Shown here: piece after piece, positions 1-10,699 of the stretch
How the letters are laid out: each line of letters starts with the position of its first letter
Numbering within the stretch: the stretch's first letter is position 1
Assembly (NCBI RefSeq): GCF_002443255.2
Contig: NW_019211455.1
Span: 12,504,320 to 12,568,319 of the forward strand
DNA: 64,000 nt
DNA from: Varroa destructor
Taxonomy: Eukaryota; Arthropoda; Arachnida; Mesostigmata; Varroidae
Reading direction: 5' to 3'
Notes under the pieces: generated by a model
Told to the model about the DNA's origin: nothing
Database searches by the model: none
The model's input: only the letters and a program-made list of their open reading frames with translations
Program-made: the position numbers and the translations under genes

Positions 1-1500
1 AATTGCTACACTCCGCCCAAAATTTTTCGCTGCCAGAAAAAAGTCTCTTGATTACGACATTTAAATCAGTCACAATATTGTCAAAACTAAACTAATTGTG
101 TTTTTTTTATATTTGATCAAGAAATTAGAGAATTAGAGGTTGAAGTTGTTTATTGTGCAAAATCCATCCTCGGCGTTAACATCCCAAAATCAGGTGAAAT
201 AATTGGTTCGAACTACCCGGCGTATAATCGTCGACGCCTAGTTAATCTTGAACTTCCTTGCCTCTGATCCTAAACGAGTGTACGGAAAATCGGCAAGAGA
301 TAGCATTAGATCCCTGTCTGCGGCTGTGATAATTAATAAGTGATTCATAAATATGTCACCTTTAGGTTATCAGCAAACAGTGAGAGTATTTAGTTCCCGC
401 AAAAAAGGTAAATATTTACATGTATAAAAACAAAGCAAAGAAAAGGCAATTCGGTGACCACAAAGGGAAAGTCAATAGAAATTTACTGAAAAAATGTCAT
501 TCCATAGACATCTAATAAACGTCCGTCAAACTCCATTGCTAATTCTTTTCACTCCTCCAAACAATGATGTAAGTCTGACATGGCCCGGTACTTTACCAAA
601 GTTGAAAATCGCGCTACTTGTGCAATGTTTGATAATCTTTTGCCTGTTATTGAGGTGACGTTTTTGGTATTTCTTATACCACTATATCTACGCAAAAAAT
701 TAGGAGAAGGGAAACATTCAATACCAAGCATCGCATGTGCAACCGCGCTAAATTTTGAATGTTTGCCTTGTACGATGTTTCGAGATACACGGTCTTACTG
801 ACTGCGACGAACAGCAGAGGATTCAGTTAAAAAGGATTCCTTTCACAAGAGGTACAAACAGTCCTCAGGGGGTCGCGTGTCGCTAAAGATAACATAGTAT
901 AACGTCAGTTTTACGCTTTTCCGGAAAATAGTTACTCAGGATAAAAAATGTTGCTCAGGATAACAATTCTGCCGTACAGCATAAGCGCCTTTTACCTGAC
1001 CTGTTCTCCTTACAGAATAATGCAAACGTGTTAACTTCGAAACAAAAATAACAGAAAGAACGAAACTAGAGTAAACTATATCACTTGCAAAAGTTCACTG
1101 AGAGGCTCTGAGTGAGTTGTAGTATCGCCTTTTTCCAGGGAACGACGACTGTTTTATTTTGTCTCCGTGCTCTTCATCTCCGACCACTTTTCTACCCAGA
1201 AACCGAGCAGTTCCATTAACCCGCCATGCAACGTAGTTGCGATAACTCTGTGGAGAAAGAGGGGGGCAATAGTCACATCACACCTGCTATTACGATTACT
1301 GTTGTCTGTGTGGGTATTGGCAAGCGGATGGCGAGTGCGCGCGCTGCCGAAGGAGAAGTATGCCGAAAACCACATGGACAATGCTACGTTGCTCCGCATA
1401 TAAGGGATAGTTTCCTGAAGTAGATCTCTAAATGGGATCATCATTCATGCCTGCCAGGCCACCAGGCCCGCATCGCAGTATCGCCGAAAACGCCAATCCG
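1..1500. other. No recognisable feature
   Basis: Open frames of 60-96 codons occur on both strands, but none shows a family motif or splice-supported structure. Confidence 0.5.
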
Positions 1501-1509
1501 AACACGACC

Positions 1510-1563
1510 TTACTTATTAGCTGCCTGTGTCCAAGCGTCAGCCCATTCGTCGCCTTCAGGGGC
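1510..1563 (-). CDS. Candidate short terminal exon, unidentified
   Basis: After the acceptor CTTCTAGTAG, 17 codons read APEGDEWADAWTQAANK then TAA. The peptide looks protein-like, but it is short and unsupported by neighbours. The stop overlaps a GTAAGG donor-like sequence, so it could also be an internal exon in another frame. Function unknown. Confidence 0.2.
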   Translation of the reverse strand, partial: APEGDEWADAWTQAANK

Positions 1564-1826
1564 CTACTAGAAGCGACATAATAGGGTGTAGTCCAGATCA
1601 AATCGAGGACACGAATCCAGTAAGGAACAGGCCAGGGCATCTATGCAAGCTTCGATCTGACAGTAAATTAATCAAAAAAAACAAGACCTGCAGGGAAACC
1701 ACATTGATGCAATCTTGCAAGCGGTAATGGTAACCTGATTGACAGCTTCGCGGGACGAACAGCTGCTATGAACCATACGATCAGTTTTGTTATGAGAAAT
1801 TGCCTGTTATATAGGAAGTCGAACGC

Positions 1827-1852
1827 AGAAGAAGATTCTCGAATCTTCTTCT
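1827..1852. repeat. Perfect 12-bp inverted repeat followed by a T-tract
   Basis: AGAAGAAGATTC, spacer TC, GAATCTTCTTCT, then a run of 11 T seven bases later. It lies 150 bp upstream of the candidate exon at 2006. Confidence 0.9.
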
Positions 1853-2005
1853 CAATGTTTTTTTTTTTGTTTGTTGTTTCGATCACTCCACTACAAGTGT
1901 TATTTAAATGATTACAGCGATGTTACGAACCACGCGATCGTAATTGTTCTTTAAGAACAATATGATTAGCAAAAATACTGAAGGAAGTTGCTTGTTTTTA
2001 CTTAG

Positions 2006-2188
2006 CAAAGACTACGGTCAGAGATGCGAGATGTGTACGGTGAGCTTATGTCTGCTTCCTCAAATGACAATATTCATTATACTATCGATTTGTATCAGGC
2101 AGGGTTCCGCATAGTTACGCCAGAGCACTACGATGAAGAGAAAAAGCAAGCGGAATACTTCGAAGAAAATGAAGATTTCCTAATATAA
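2006..2188 (+). CDS. Candidate terminal exon of an unidentified plus-strand gene
   Basis: 61 codons, open from a good acceptor (TTTTTACTTAG|C) to TAA. The translation runs QRLRSEMRDVYGELMSAS, HYTIDLYQAGFRIVTPEHY and ends in the acidic tail EEKKQAEYFEENEDFLI. Composition and acidic charge are protein-like. I do not recognise the family and found no convincing upstream exon in the first 2 kb. An ATG at 2048 is in frame if it were a small independent ORF. Confidence 0.4.
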   Translation, partial: QRLRSEMRDVYGELMSASSNDNIHYTIDLYQAGFRIVTPEHYDEEKKQAEYFEENEDFLI

Positions 2189-3817
2189 ACAAAACAATGT
2201 ATAGTTGAAATTTCAAAAAAGGTAATGTTTAGAGAAAATCTGCTCCTCTTAGCGGGTAAATTAGCACATTGTTGACGTATATACGATATGGCGACGTCGC
2301 AACATACGGTGACATAACGTTAGTGATGTTTTTTTTGAAACTCATAATTTTCAAAAGAAAACACAAAGCATACCGCGTAAATAATTACCCTACATTTTAC
2401 ATATGCTACTTTTGTATCACAGGCATTAGAGATAATTTTGTTACGACTCGCTGATCACCCGTCGTGCATTTTTCTTTGGCTGAACTAATTCTCGAACAAA
2501 ACCAAATCAGTTATTGGTAGCGCCAGCTTCTTCCCCCTGGGAACGATCCTCCGAGTAAGTAACAATGAAGCCATGTTGAACAGAACCTTTTGGGAACGCG
2601 TCTTTCAGTCTGGGCGATTATCCTTCATTGTTCCACACTAGTTAGCCTCACAACGCATTTGCCTGTCTCGTGTGTATCGAAGCTGATCGAAAACGACTAT
2701 CTAATTGCGAGTACAAAGCGTATCAGCCAACAGAAGTGGTTGGCATAATTACCTACACGTGAGTCCTCTTCGGTTATTCTTCATGCTGCCTTTCTTGACT
2801 CACCTTCAGTATTCAATATATAAGACATCTAATGATGACATTGATGTTGTTTTTATTGTCTGAAAAATTATTAACGAGTAGTCGCGTCATCTGATGTTCA
2901 TTGGCCCACATTTGTGGACAATTCAGTAATGAACCCGTGAGTCTGCTTTGTCCAGCCCTATTTAAGCAAGTCATGTCCAGTCACGACACGGTACACCTTT
3001 CAAATCAAACCTTACCGACCTGTACTGGAAGGACCCACCGTATACTGGGGATCGATACTACGACAGCGAGCACCCCTGTATGGAAAAATGGAATGGTATT
3101 TGTTGACCTGAAGTTAGGCCTTGCGCAAACAACCCAAGGTGATCTCATATTACATCGGGAGCCTAATTAACCTTGCTTAGCCTAAATTAAAATATACGGA
3201 TTGACTTAAACTCGACGATAATCTAGAGTTAACAAACAGGCTTTATCGACGGTTGCATGTACATACATGGTAACAAGTCACGAATTTTGGGGTGACGAGC
3301 GCACCCCATGTGCTTGATCGACCCTCGTGTAAGGTCACTGAGAACAATATACGTATTTGATTCTTTTTTTTTTTTCGCTATCTGTCTTTTAAAATATATA
3401 TTATAACCAATTAGACCTAAAATGTTAAAAAAAAAAGCCCAATTATACTTGAAAATGTGCGTATCACGTATGTATTAAAAAAAACCCTTGATTACTACGA
3501 AATCTTTTTTAATCGCCCTAACTATTACGTTTAAGTGGCCCCTTAAACACTGGTTGTTACCACTGTTTCAAATTACTGTGAAGTATTAAAATAGCCTACA
3601 TTTCGTTAGCATTAAATATATGCAGATGTGATCACGGCAAATTCGAACTTTCTACTCTCTTTCCGTGCTCATTTTTTTATGTATATAACGACACCAGCCC
3701 ATGCATCGGTATATAAGCCTGAATGCTGCCTCTTATTTGAGCCTTCCTTGTTCAACCGCTTTCAATAACTACTATCTGCAACTTGAATAAGTGTGCGCTT
3801 GTAGCTCATATATATAT

Positions 3818-3917
3818 NNNNNNNNNNNNNNNNNNNNNNNNNNNNNNNNNNNNNNNNNNNNNNNNNNNNNNNNNNNNNNNNNNNNNNNNNNNNNNNNNNN
3901 NNNNNNNNNNNNNNNNN
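3818..3917. other. Assembly gap (100 N)
   Basis: Exactly 100 N, a length usually used for gaps of unknown size. Both edges are TATATAT, so the missing sequence is probably an unresolved (TA)n array or longer repeat. Confidence 0.99.
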
Positions 3918-4936
3918 TATATATATCGTACGCCTTCCGAAGGCAATACGGCGCAATTGTAATAACGGCGGCTTAACCATCGAAATCGTCGTCAATCAGT
4001 GTCTAGCTCCGTTGCAAGTTCCTATTACCCACCCAATAAGACCAGTACGGCAGTTCTAAACATCTATAATAGTGCAGAACTTGGTAAGTTGGGAGTAAAA
4101 CTAGACGAAAGCCGGAGAACACACAACTCGTAACGTTGAATAAGCATTTCTATAGGACATTCGGTTTTCACTCTTTCGCCCAATTTTGTCACGTTTACCT
4201 GGTCATTATGTGTGCAGGCCCAACGTGAAGTTCAGAGCCTCATACTTGTCCGATTTTTATTTCTTACAGATGCTTTCTGTTTCTCTTTAGCTTGAGGAAT
4301 AGGCGGCGGAAAATACAGATATGTATCTGTAGGTACATGCTTTTTTCACTGATGTCAATCTTCCCATTTTCGCAGGGCCGTAATTGCCCGTGTAGTACTC
4401 TGTTAGTTAATTGTATAACATTTCCGAATGCTGTGCTCTAGCCGTGATTTGTCATGTCCTATATAGCAGTAGATAAGCGCCGTTGTTGTTGTGCCGAGCT
4501 TGGTCCAACCGTGCAAATCTAGCCCCCGTAGTTTTTCGAAGAAGTTAGCGGTAATATTAGAGATCTTGACACAAAGTTCCTTGTATTTTTTGCCGGTAGT
4601 TTGATCTGGAGTGCCGGTATATTACGTTGAAAAGCCAGCATCCCAGTGGGTCAAAGGAATATTAGAGCAACAAATGCTCCTTCCAACAAATTTACTTCTT
4701 TTGATGTTCGTGACCTGCACTTTTAACTTCGGGGTACGTCATCATTGCGCTCTCTCGTCTTCCCTCTACCTGCACTATCGCTTGCTTTCTGGACGAAGTA
4801 CAGTTCCGTCCTTGTCGTCTATGGGTTGACGACTACATGTCATGCCTCAACAGCTCGGTACAGTCTACTCTTGCAATCAGCTTGGATCCAACCTTCCTAG
4901 TTTTACGTAAGATGCAAATGTCGCTAAGCATCGCAT

Positions 4937-4955
4937 CAGACAGACAGACAGACAG
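4937..4955. repeat. (CAGA)n microsatellite
   Basis: About five tetranucleotide units. Confidence 0.95.
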
Positions 4956-7903
4956 AGAGATAATCTCTTTCAGGACGAAACGAAACGTGTCTACGCGCAA
5001 TTTCGAACCTACACATTTTCACGGATGCTACAAAAACGCCTTACGACTACATCGTTACGGAAGCATTCCGCTAGCACGCGTTTAGTCTATTTGCCATTCT
5101 GTCTTTGACGGAAAGCAGCAGTTTTCGAAAAACTTGATTTTTTCCGTCGAAAATCTACATACCGTTCGGTCGTCTAGGCACAAGACCCATACACGGTACG
5201 GAAACTAAAAACAAAGCCACTGGCACTAGTGTCTACTTTGTAAGCTAATGTGAACTTAAAGATGGCGCAACATCAGACTATGAATAGATTAAAAGAAAAA
5301 AAGCAACAGGAGAAACTTAAAACACGAGAAATTGATGCGTTGAGAGATTGATTCTATTATTTCATTGATCTTAGAGATTTTTAAAGGATTAGTTCGTTAC
5401 TGCTGGACCATATTGACCGTAGGTCTCAGTTGATGGCATCGACTTTACATACGATTGCCAGAAAAGCACTTCGTCTTTGGCCAACAACACAACGCAACGT
5501 TGCGCAATTCGATAGTAACTTCAGTCGACGAAAATTCTTGCTGTTACATCATTGTGAAAGGCTTAATTGCGCAATGTCAAGCCTGCGTTCGTGAAATACA
5601 ACATGGGACACCTTCTGTTGAAACATCGGTCGATTTATTTACCTACAAATACAAGTTAGTGTCGTCTAGTAGATCTTACGAAAAGAAATTGGCCATAATT
5701 AATTCAAGATTTTTTTCGTTCGAAAGCTATGGAGCGTCACAAATGAAAGATGTGCTTAACTACGATTGGGTCCTAACTCGACCTGCACCGTATAGCTTCG
5801 ATTCTACATTTGCAAGCTTGTAAGCTAGTACAGTTGAAACGGCATCTGCGTTAGGAAACACAGCGTGCTATCGGTGCTATAGAAATAGTTGTAGAAGGAT
5901 AATAGTATTAACAATATTTGAGAAATGAATCACAAAGTTTACATTATGCATTGAAAAAACCGACCCCTTACTCATATCGACTTTTCACATTTGAGCTGTG
6001 AATATTTACCTAGATGGCTGCTGCGTTTACATCCAACATAAAGTGAAAGATCATTTGCTTAGGTATCACTCTTAGAAAAATTAAGCTGACCATACAAACG
6101 TTTGTGTGACCTTATTCTCAGTAGTACTTGTCCTACATGTGCTCACACCTTTTGCTACCACATATGCCATACAGCGTAATGATAATTCAAACCAGAACCT
6201 CTACCAATGGTCCTCGCCCCGTAGGCAGATATATGGTGTTTACAAGCGGCAGCGCTTCCGTCGTTTTGGTATTTCGCTGTCAGTAACTCACTTCAGGCAT
6301 GGTACGTAACATCAGTAGAATAAAAGGCGTAAGACATAAACTGGGACAGAAAAATACTGTTTTAGTGGTATAGCAGTTTGCACCAATACGCCCCGCCGTC
6401 CAGTTCAAACAAAGAGCCCCCAGGGGCCCCATTGTTCGACCACCCGGAAAATACATACTAGTGGATGAAATCGAGGCAGGCCGAGAGGACAGACCATTAT
6501 TCATTCAGATATAGTACGATACCGAGTGAGTACCGAAACGAATAAGAGAAATAAATAGAGGCTAGGCCTTTCTATGAAATAGTGCAACGCGGTTTAGACC
6601 TTCGTTTAGCCATTCGCGTATTTTCCTGGTCTAAGAAGATTTTCATGAACTCGTACCTACAAAAAATGAAGGCTTGCCTGCCTGTTTATATGTAAAGTGG
6701 CGGCGGCGGCAGCAGCACACAAAGTGGACTATGCTACACTGAGCCGGCTCAAAAGGAAGCGTTCCCGATAGTACGATATGCATGGTCATGCACGAAAATT
6801 AATCACGACGGCACCGAGGGTTGCCAGAAGGGAAACGATATAGAGAGGAAGAAAGAAAAAGAACGGCGGTTCGCGCGTGTATTTGCGTGCCACAAACATA
6901 TTCAAGTCCAGATGGAAACAGCATTTTCCTATGTATACTTGCAATCAGCACAAGCAATACTTGCGTCACTGTAGGCCGTATGGTACGACAGCATTAGTGG
7001 GGCGCAGAAATTAGATATAGTGCAGGTTACAGGTGGACTATTAAAAAAGCTGCTAAAATCATCTAGTACTACAAAGCAATTCAATACGAGTATATTCTTC
7101 ATCTTCATGACTTCCATAGCGTGATTCCACTACGGCGGATGCTGCGATCTTTGAAAGACTGAGAAACAAAAGGCCGAAAAGAGGGGGTAAGAACTGACCT
7201 TGTGGAAAGGCCCGCGTCAACAAAACGACACGGATCAGCGCTAGTAGACAACAAGGCTGATCTGCGTATAGTATGCCTCTACCACTCCAGTCGACTTCCT
7301 CGTAGAAACCACTGTGCCAGTAGTTATCGGCGTCGAACATCCGTCACCCTGCTAGCAGCTGCTTGGATTCGACTATCTTGTGTTTCGCATACCTGTGTCT
7401 AATTGGGCTAGCGTCGGCAGGCATATGGTTATCAAAGCCGTTACGTGTGTGACTTCAGCATTTCAATGCAATGCTCTAATAGCCGCTTCTATGAAAAATC
7501 TGTCGATTGCATCTGCGCCCACTAGCCGAGCTAAATAAGCGTGGGTTATTTACTGCCTCTATGGCAGACCCGTTTTACCTCTTCTTGCCACCTGGCAAAT
7601 TTCAGTGACTCGACAATGGTTTTCTGTGTGAACTCTTCAGTAATTGACAGTATCGTGGAAGGAACGCCGGCGAAACAGTTGCCAGCTGGTGATGGGCTAG
7701 ACTGATTGCTCTATTGCTTTAATAATTAATCTTGCTCTGATGACTTCTCGATTATCCTAGTGGCTATATCTACGACACCTCCTGTTTCCTTATCTGACTG
7801 GCGGCGGTGGTGTGGCATGCCGACCAGGGATCTAATCTGTCGACAGAATTATATATTATATTGAAAAACCCAACACGTATACAAAATGCACGTGTGCATG
7901 TGC

Positions 7904-7904
<1 letters not shown>

Positions 7905-7943
<39 letters not shown>
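7905..7943. repeat. (TC)n microsatellite
   Basis: About 19 uninterrupted TC units at the 3' side of the gypsy relic. Confidence 0.98.
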
Positions 7944-7945
<2 letters not shown>

Positions 7946-8009
7946 ATCTTCCATATTTAGCGAAGTGTACACCATCCTTTTTGGTTCGGCATAGTTCATC
8001 AAAAAAAGT

Positions 8010-10345
8010 CACTGTAATTGTAGACGCACGAAACTATAATATAGGCACGTATTAGTTAGCGTATAGTATGGCTTGGATAGTGGGTGGGATTATTATTGCT
8101 TGTCCTCTACATGCCAGTGCCTTCTCAACACCACGTTCACATCGTGCTTCCCAGCGTGAGAAAAGCATACGTTTCCTTGGCAGGCCAACCGTCTTAAATT
8201 GTTTTACCTAACTGTTTCATAGCCAACAATATGCTGTGTCTCCTTTAACGTGATTCACTTGGCCATGCTGTTGCAATGACGATGTTCGATCTGTTCTATT
8301 TATTTGCTTATTCCATTGTTAACGAATGTCGACTCAGCGATACGGTTTCACCATTCCGAAATACACATTTCTGATAGGCCATATTTCCTAAGTTAGAGAC
8401 GCACGCATCGGAGACGTTTAGGTCGTTAGTCTTTGGATTTTGCTAGTATGCTTTCTACTGGTTTGTGATCAGAGTGCACTATCATTCTACTCATCGCATT
8501 CGGTAAAAAATTCGGTAATTATACCTCGGTATAATTACCGAATTTTTACATGTCACCGAGATGGTTAAGTAACTTTCTCTTAATTAACGCGTACTTTTAT
8601 TCAATTGTTGTTAACGTATATGCTACTGGTTTATTATCCTGTAGAAGTAAGCCTTTTTTAATTGGCTTAGCCTCCTCGACTTGTGTTAGTGTCGGTATGA
8701 GTTTTTATGCGTTTTTCTGTTGACTTTCATAAAAGCTAATCGTTGCTGGTTTTTTTTTTCAGAAAAACAGAGGTTCTATGATTAACGATAAGTGAGGGAT
8801 AAATATTGTTAACGTAACCTGAAAAGCTTATCGCTCCTTTCATGTTTCTTTGTTTTCAGCCCGTGCCTGCTAATGATATGGTCCGTTTGTTATTTTTGCT
8901 GTTGTTAAACGAAGTTTGACTCTCACTGGATCGACGTCCTACTTTTTTGAAGCCCGCACAGTCCGGTATTGATCCCTGATGATGGCTTCGTCTATGGTGT
9001 CTCTTTGCCATAGTATCAACCGCAATCATCGCAATGTTTTTAAGCCCATGAACTTCACATCTCTCCATTCCGCTAAGGCAGAGTCTGTTCCTCCGGGAGG
9101 CTCTACGGTATTGACAGCGTCCTATGAATATTCACGAAGTTGGATTGTCCTGACTCTCTAGATTTAGTTATTTGATAGAATTCTGATTCTGTCTTGGCGT
9201 CAAGTACTGAACACACTTTTGCTTTTCTAGGATGATGCAGGGTATTATTATTGATGGGCATTGAATATCTACGTTTTTGAATAACTTCGTTTAGCGCTTG
9301 CAAATCTAATACGATTCGTAGCCTATGACCAGGGCAATGAACAGTTACGAGGTTGGAGACGCTTCTGCCAAAAAATCTACCTTCTGATTGACTTGCTTGC
9401 CCTCTGGATCTTTAACTCAATTCCCTACGGCTTCGTAAACGTTATTGGCTATAGCACTACGGCTGCTACACAAGCTTTGCTCCCTCTCTGATGGGAATTT
9501 TTATTGGCTGCGGTCACTCGCTCAGGCCATTGAAGATGTTTTCGCACTCATCTACGAGTGTCTCCAGTCGATAGTTCTCCTTCTTTTGAGCCATTCTATT
9601 CACGCTTTCTGCTTCACTTGTCTATCGAGTTATCTTTCGCTCGAGACGTGTGTTGGCAGATAATAATGTTTCTGAATCCCTGTCGATTGTTTGGGGTTTT
9701 TTTTGTTTTTTTTATTTATTTGAATTTTTGATGTTATGCGTTGCCATGTTGCCCTTGTTCCTGCTTGCAGGTCATCGCACTGCTTTAATATGTCATTGCT
9801 TCAGGTGGCCACCCAATGTCTTATGTGTCTTTAGGGCCATGTCATTGCATGTTGCTCCGGTGTTAGTGCTCGCACCTTTCTGCGTCGGTTTTTGACCTGC
9901 AAGTTGATGTACGGCTTCCAATTTGGGCAGTCAGCCTGTCATCTTGGTTCAAAAGAAATCGCTTTCTAAGTAAAATGTAGTTTTGACTTAGTTTTCCAAC
10001 TGGCCTTTCTGTTGTACCCTAACACTGTGTTCGTGTTCCTGTCCCAATGCGGCTACGGTGATTTACCTTATGCAACAAGGTATGCTTTTGTTGTTCATTT
10101 GTTTTGGCGTTTATTTTGCCCTGTGTAGTGCTCCGGCCGTGCGTGCGGCCGAAACTCGCCCATTATTTTCTGTAGTATCATGTCAATCCTCGTGGATCAT
10201 CTGAAGTTCTTTTTCGTTGTCTCTGTAGGTTTTCAGAATCCGCACCACGACATCAATGGTTTGATTCGCATGATCAGTTCCTCCAAACAAAGTTCCTCTG
10301 GCCATATTGAAACGCGTGCCTAATATCAGTTTGTTTCTGAGTATC
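8010..10345 (-). mobile_element. Ty3/gypsy LTR retrotransposon relic (gag, RT, RNase H, integrase start)
   Basis: Collinear minus-strand remnants with many stops and frameshifts. Gag: LRNKLILGTRF...EKELQ (10342 to ~10190). RT: ALNEVIQKRRYSMP, KAKVCSVLDAK and FYQI (9303-9160), then HGLKNIA (~9040) and HIISRHGLKTKK (~8850). RNase H: LLLQDNKPVAYTLTTIE, KYALIKRKLL (~8665-8570) and VHSDHKPVESILAK (~8490-8440). The start of the integrase region, GQAIIIPPTIQ, is near 8100. These are the diagnostic blocks of Ty3/gypsy pol in the correct order. No LTRs, primer site or intact YxDD were found, so it is an old inactive copy. A (TC)n tract at 7905-7943 lies just past the integrase end. Confidence 0.85.
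8506..8547. repeat. Perfect palindrome, 20-bp arms with 2-nt spacer
   Basis: Left arm 8506-8525 (AAAAATTCGGTAATTATACC), spacer TC, and right arm its exact reverse complement at 8528-8547. It sits between the KYALIKRKLL and VHSDHKP blocks of the decayed gypsy RNase H, where about ten extra codons are present compared with the usual spacing. Confidence 0.95.
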
Positions 10346-10699
10346 GTTGTTTCGATCCCTCTGTAGGCACATTTCTTGCGCTTTCATTTGTTCCCAAAAC
10401 CCTTATTCTGTTTTGGTGTCACCCTGACTGCCTCGAAAAAACGAATACCTGTGAAGAAGCATATTTTGATGGCACCTGCATCGTCGCGATGAATCCTCGA
10501 ATTTTGAGGGATGCGCAGGACCCGCCCAGGTGAAGGGCTTCGTCCCCGTCCATCATAGTCGCGTCAAGGCTCTTCAGAAAAATCGGTTTGCATCTGCGAA
10601 TACAGATCTGGAGTGTACGAGCTGTAAACCAAGGATTGAGTTCGCACATGTCATTTGGCAAGGCGTAGTCGACCTATTCCTCTGAGAAAATCAATCATT

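Larger units (their letters stand above)
2190..7900. other. No recognisable gene
   Basis: AT-rich sequence with the 100-N gap and a CAGA tract. The 122-codon plus frame at 5455-5823 follows an acceptor-like site but has no recognisable motif, and frames of this length are expected by chance. Confidence 0.5.

Noticed and set aside
200..225. GGTTCGAA sequences as possible tRNA B boxes (also near 63352)
   Set aside because: No matching A box, acceptor stem or cloverleaf could be formed around them.
5455..5823. 122-codon plus-strand ORF after an acceptor-like site
   Set aside because: Chance length and no recognisable domain or neighbouring exon.
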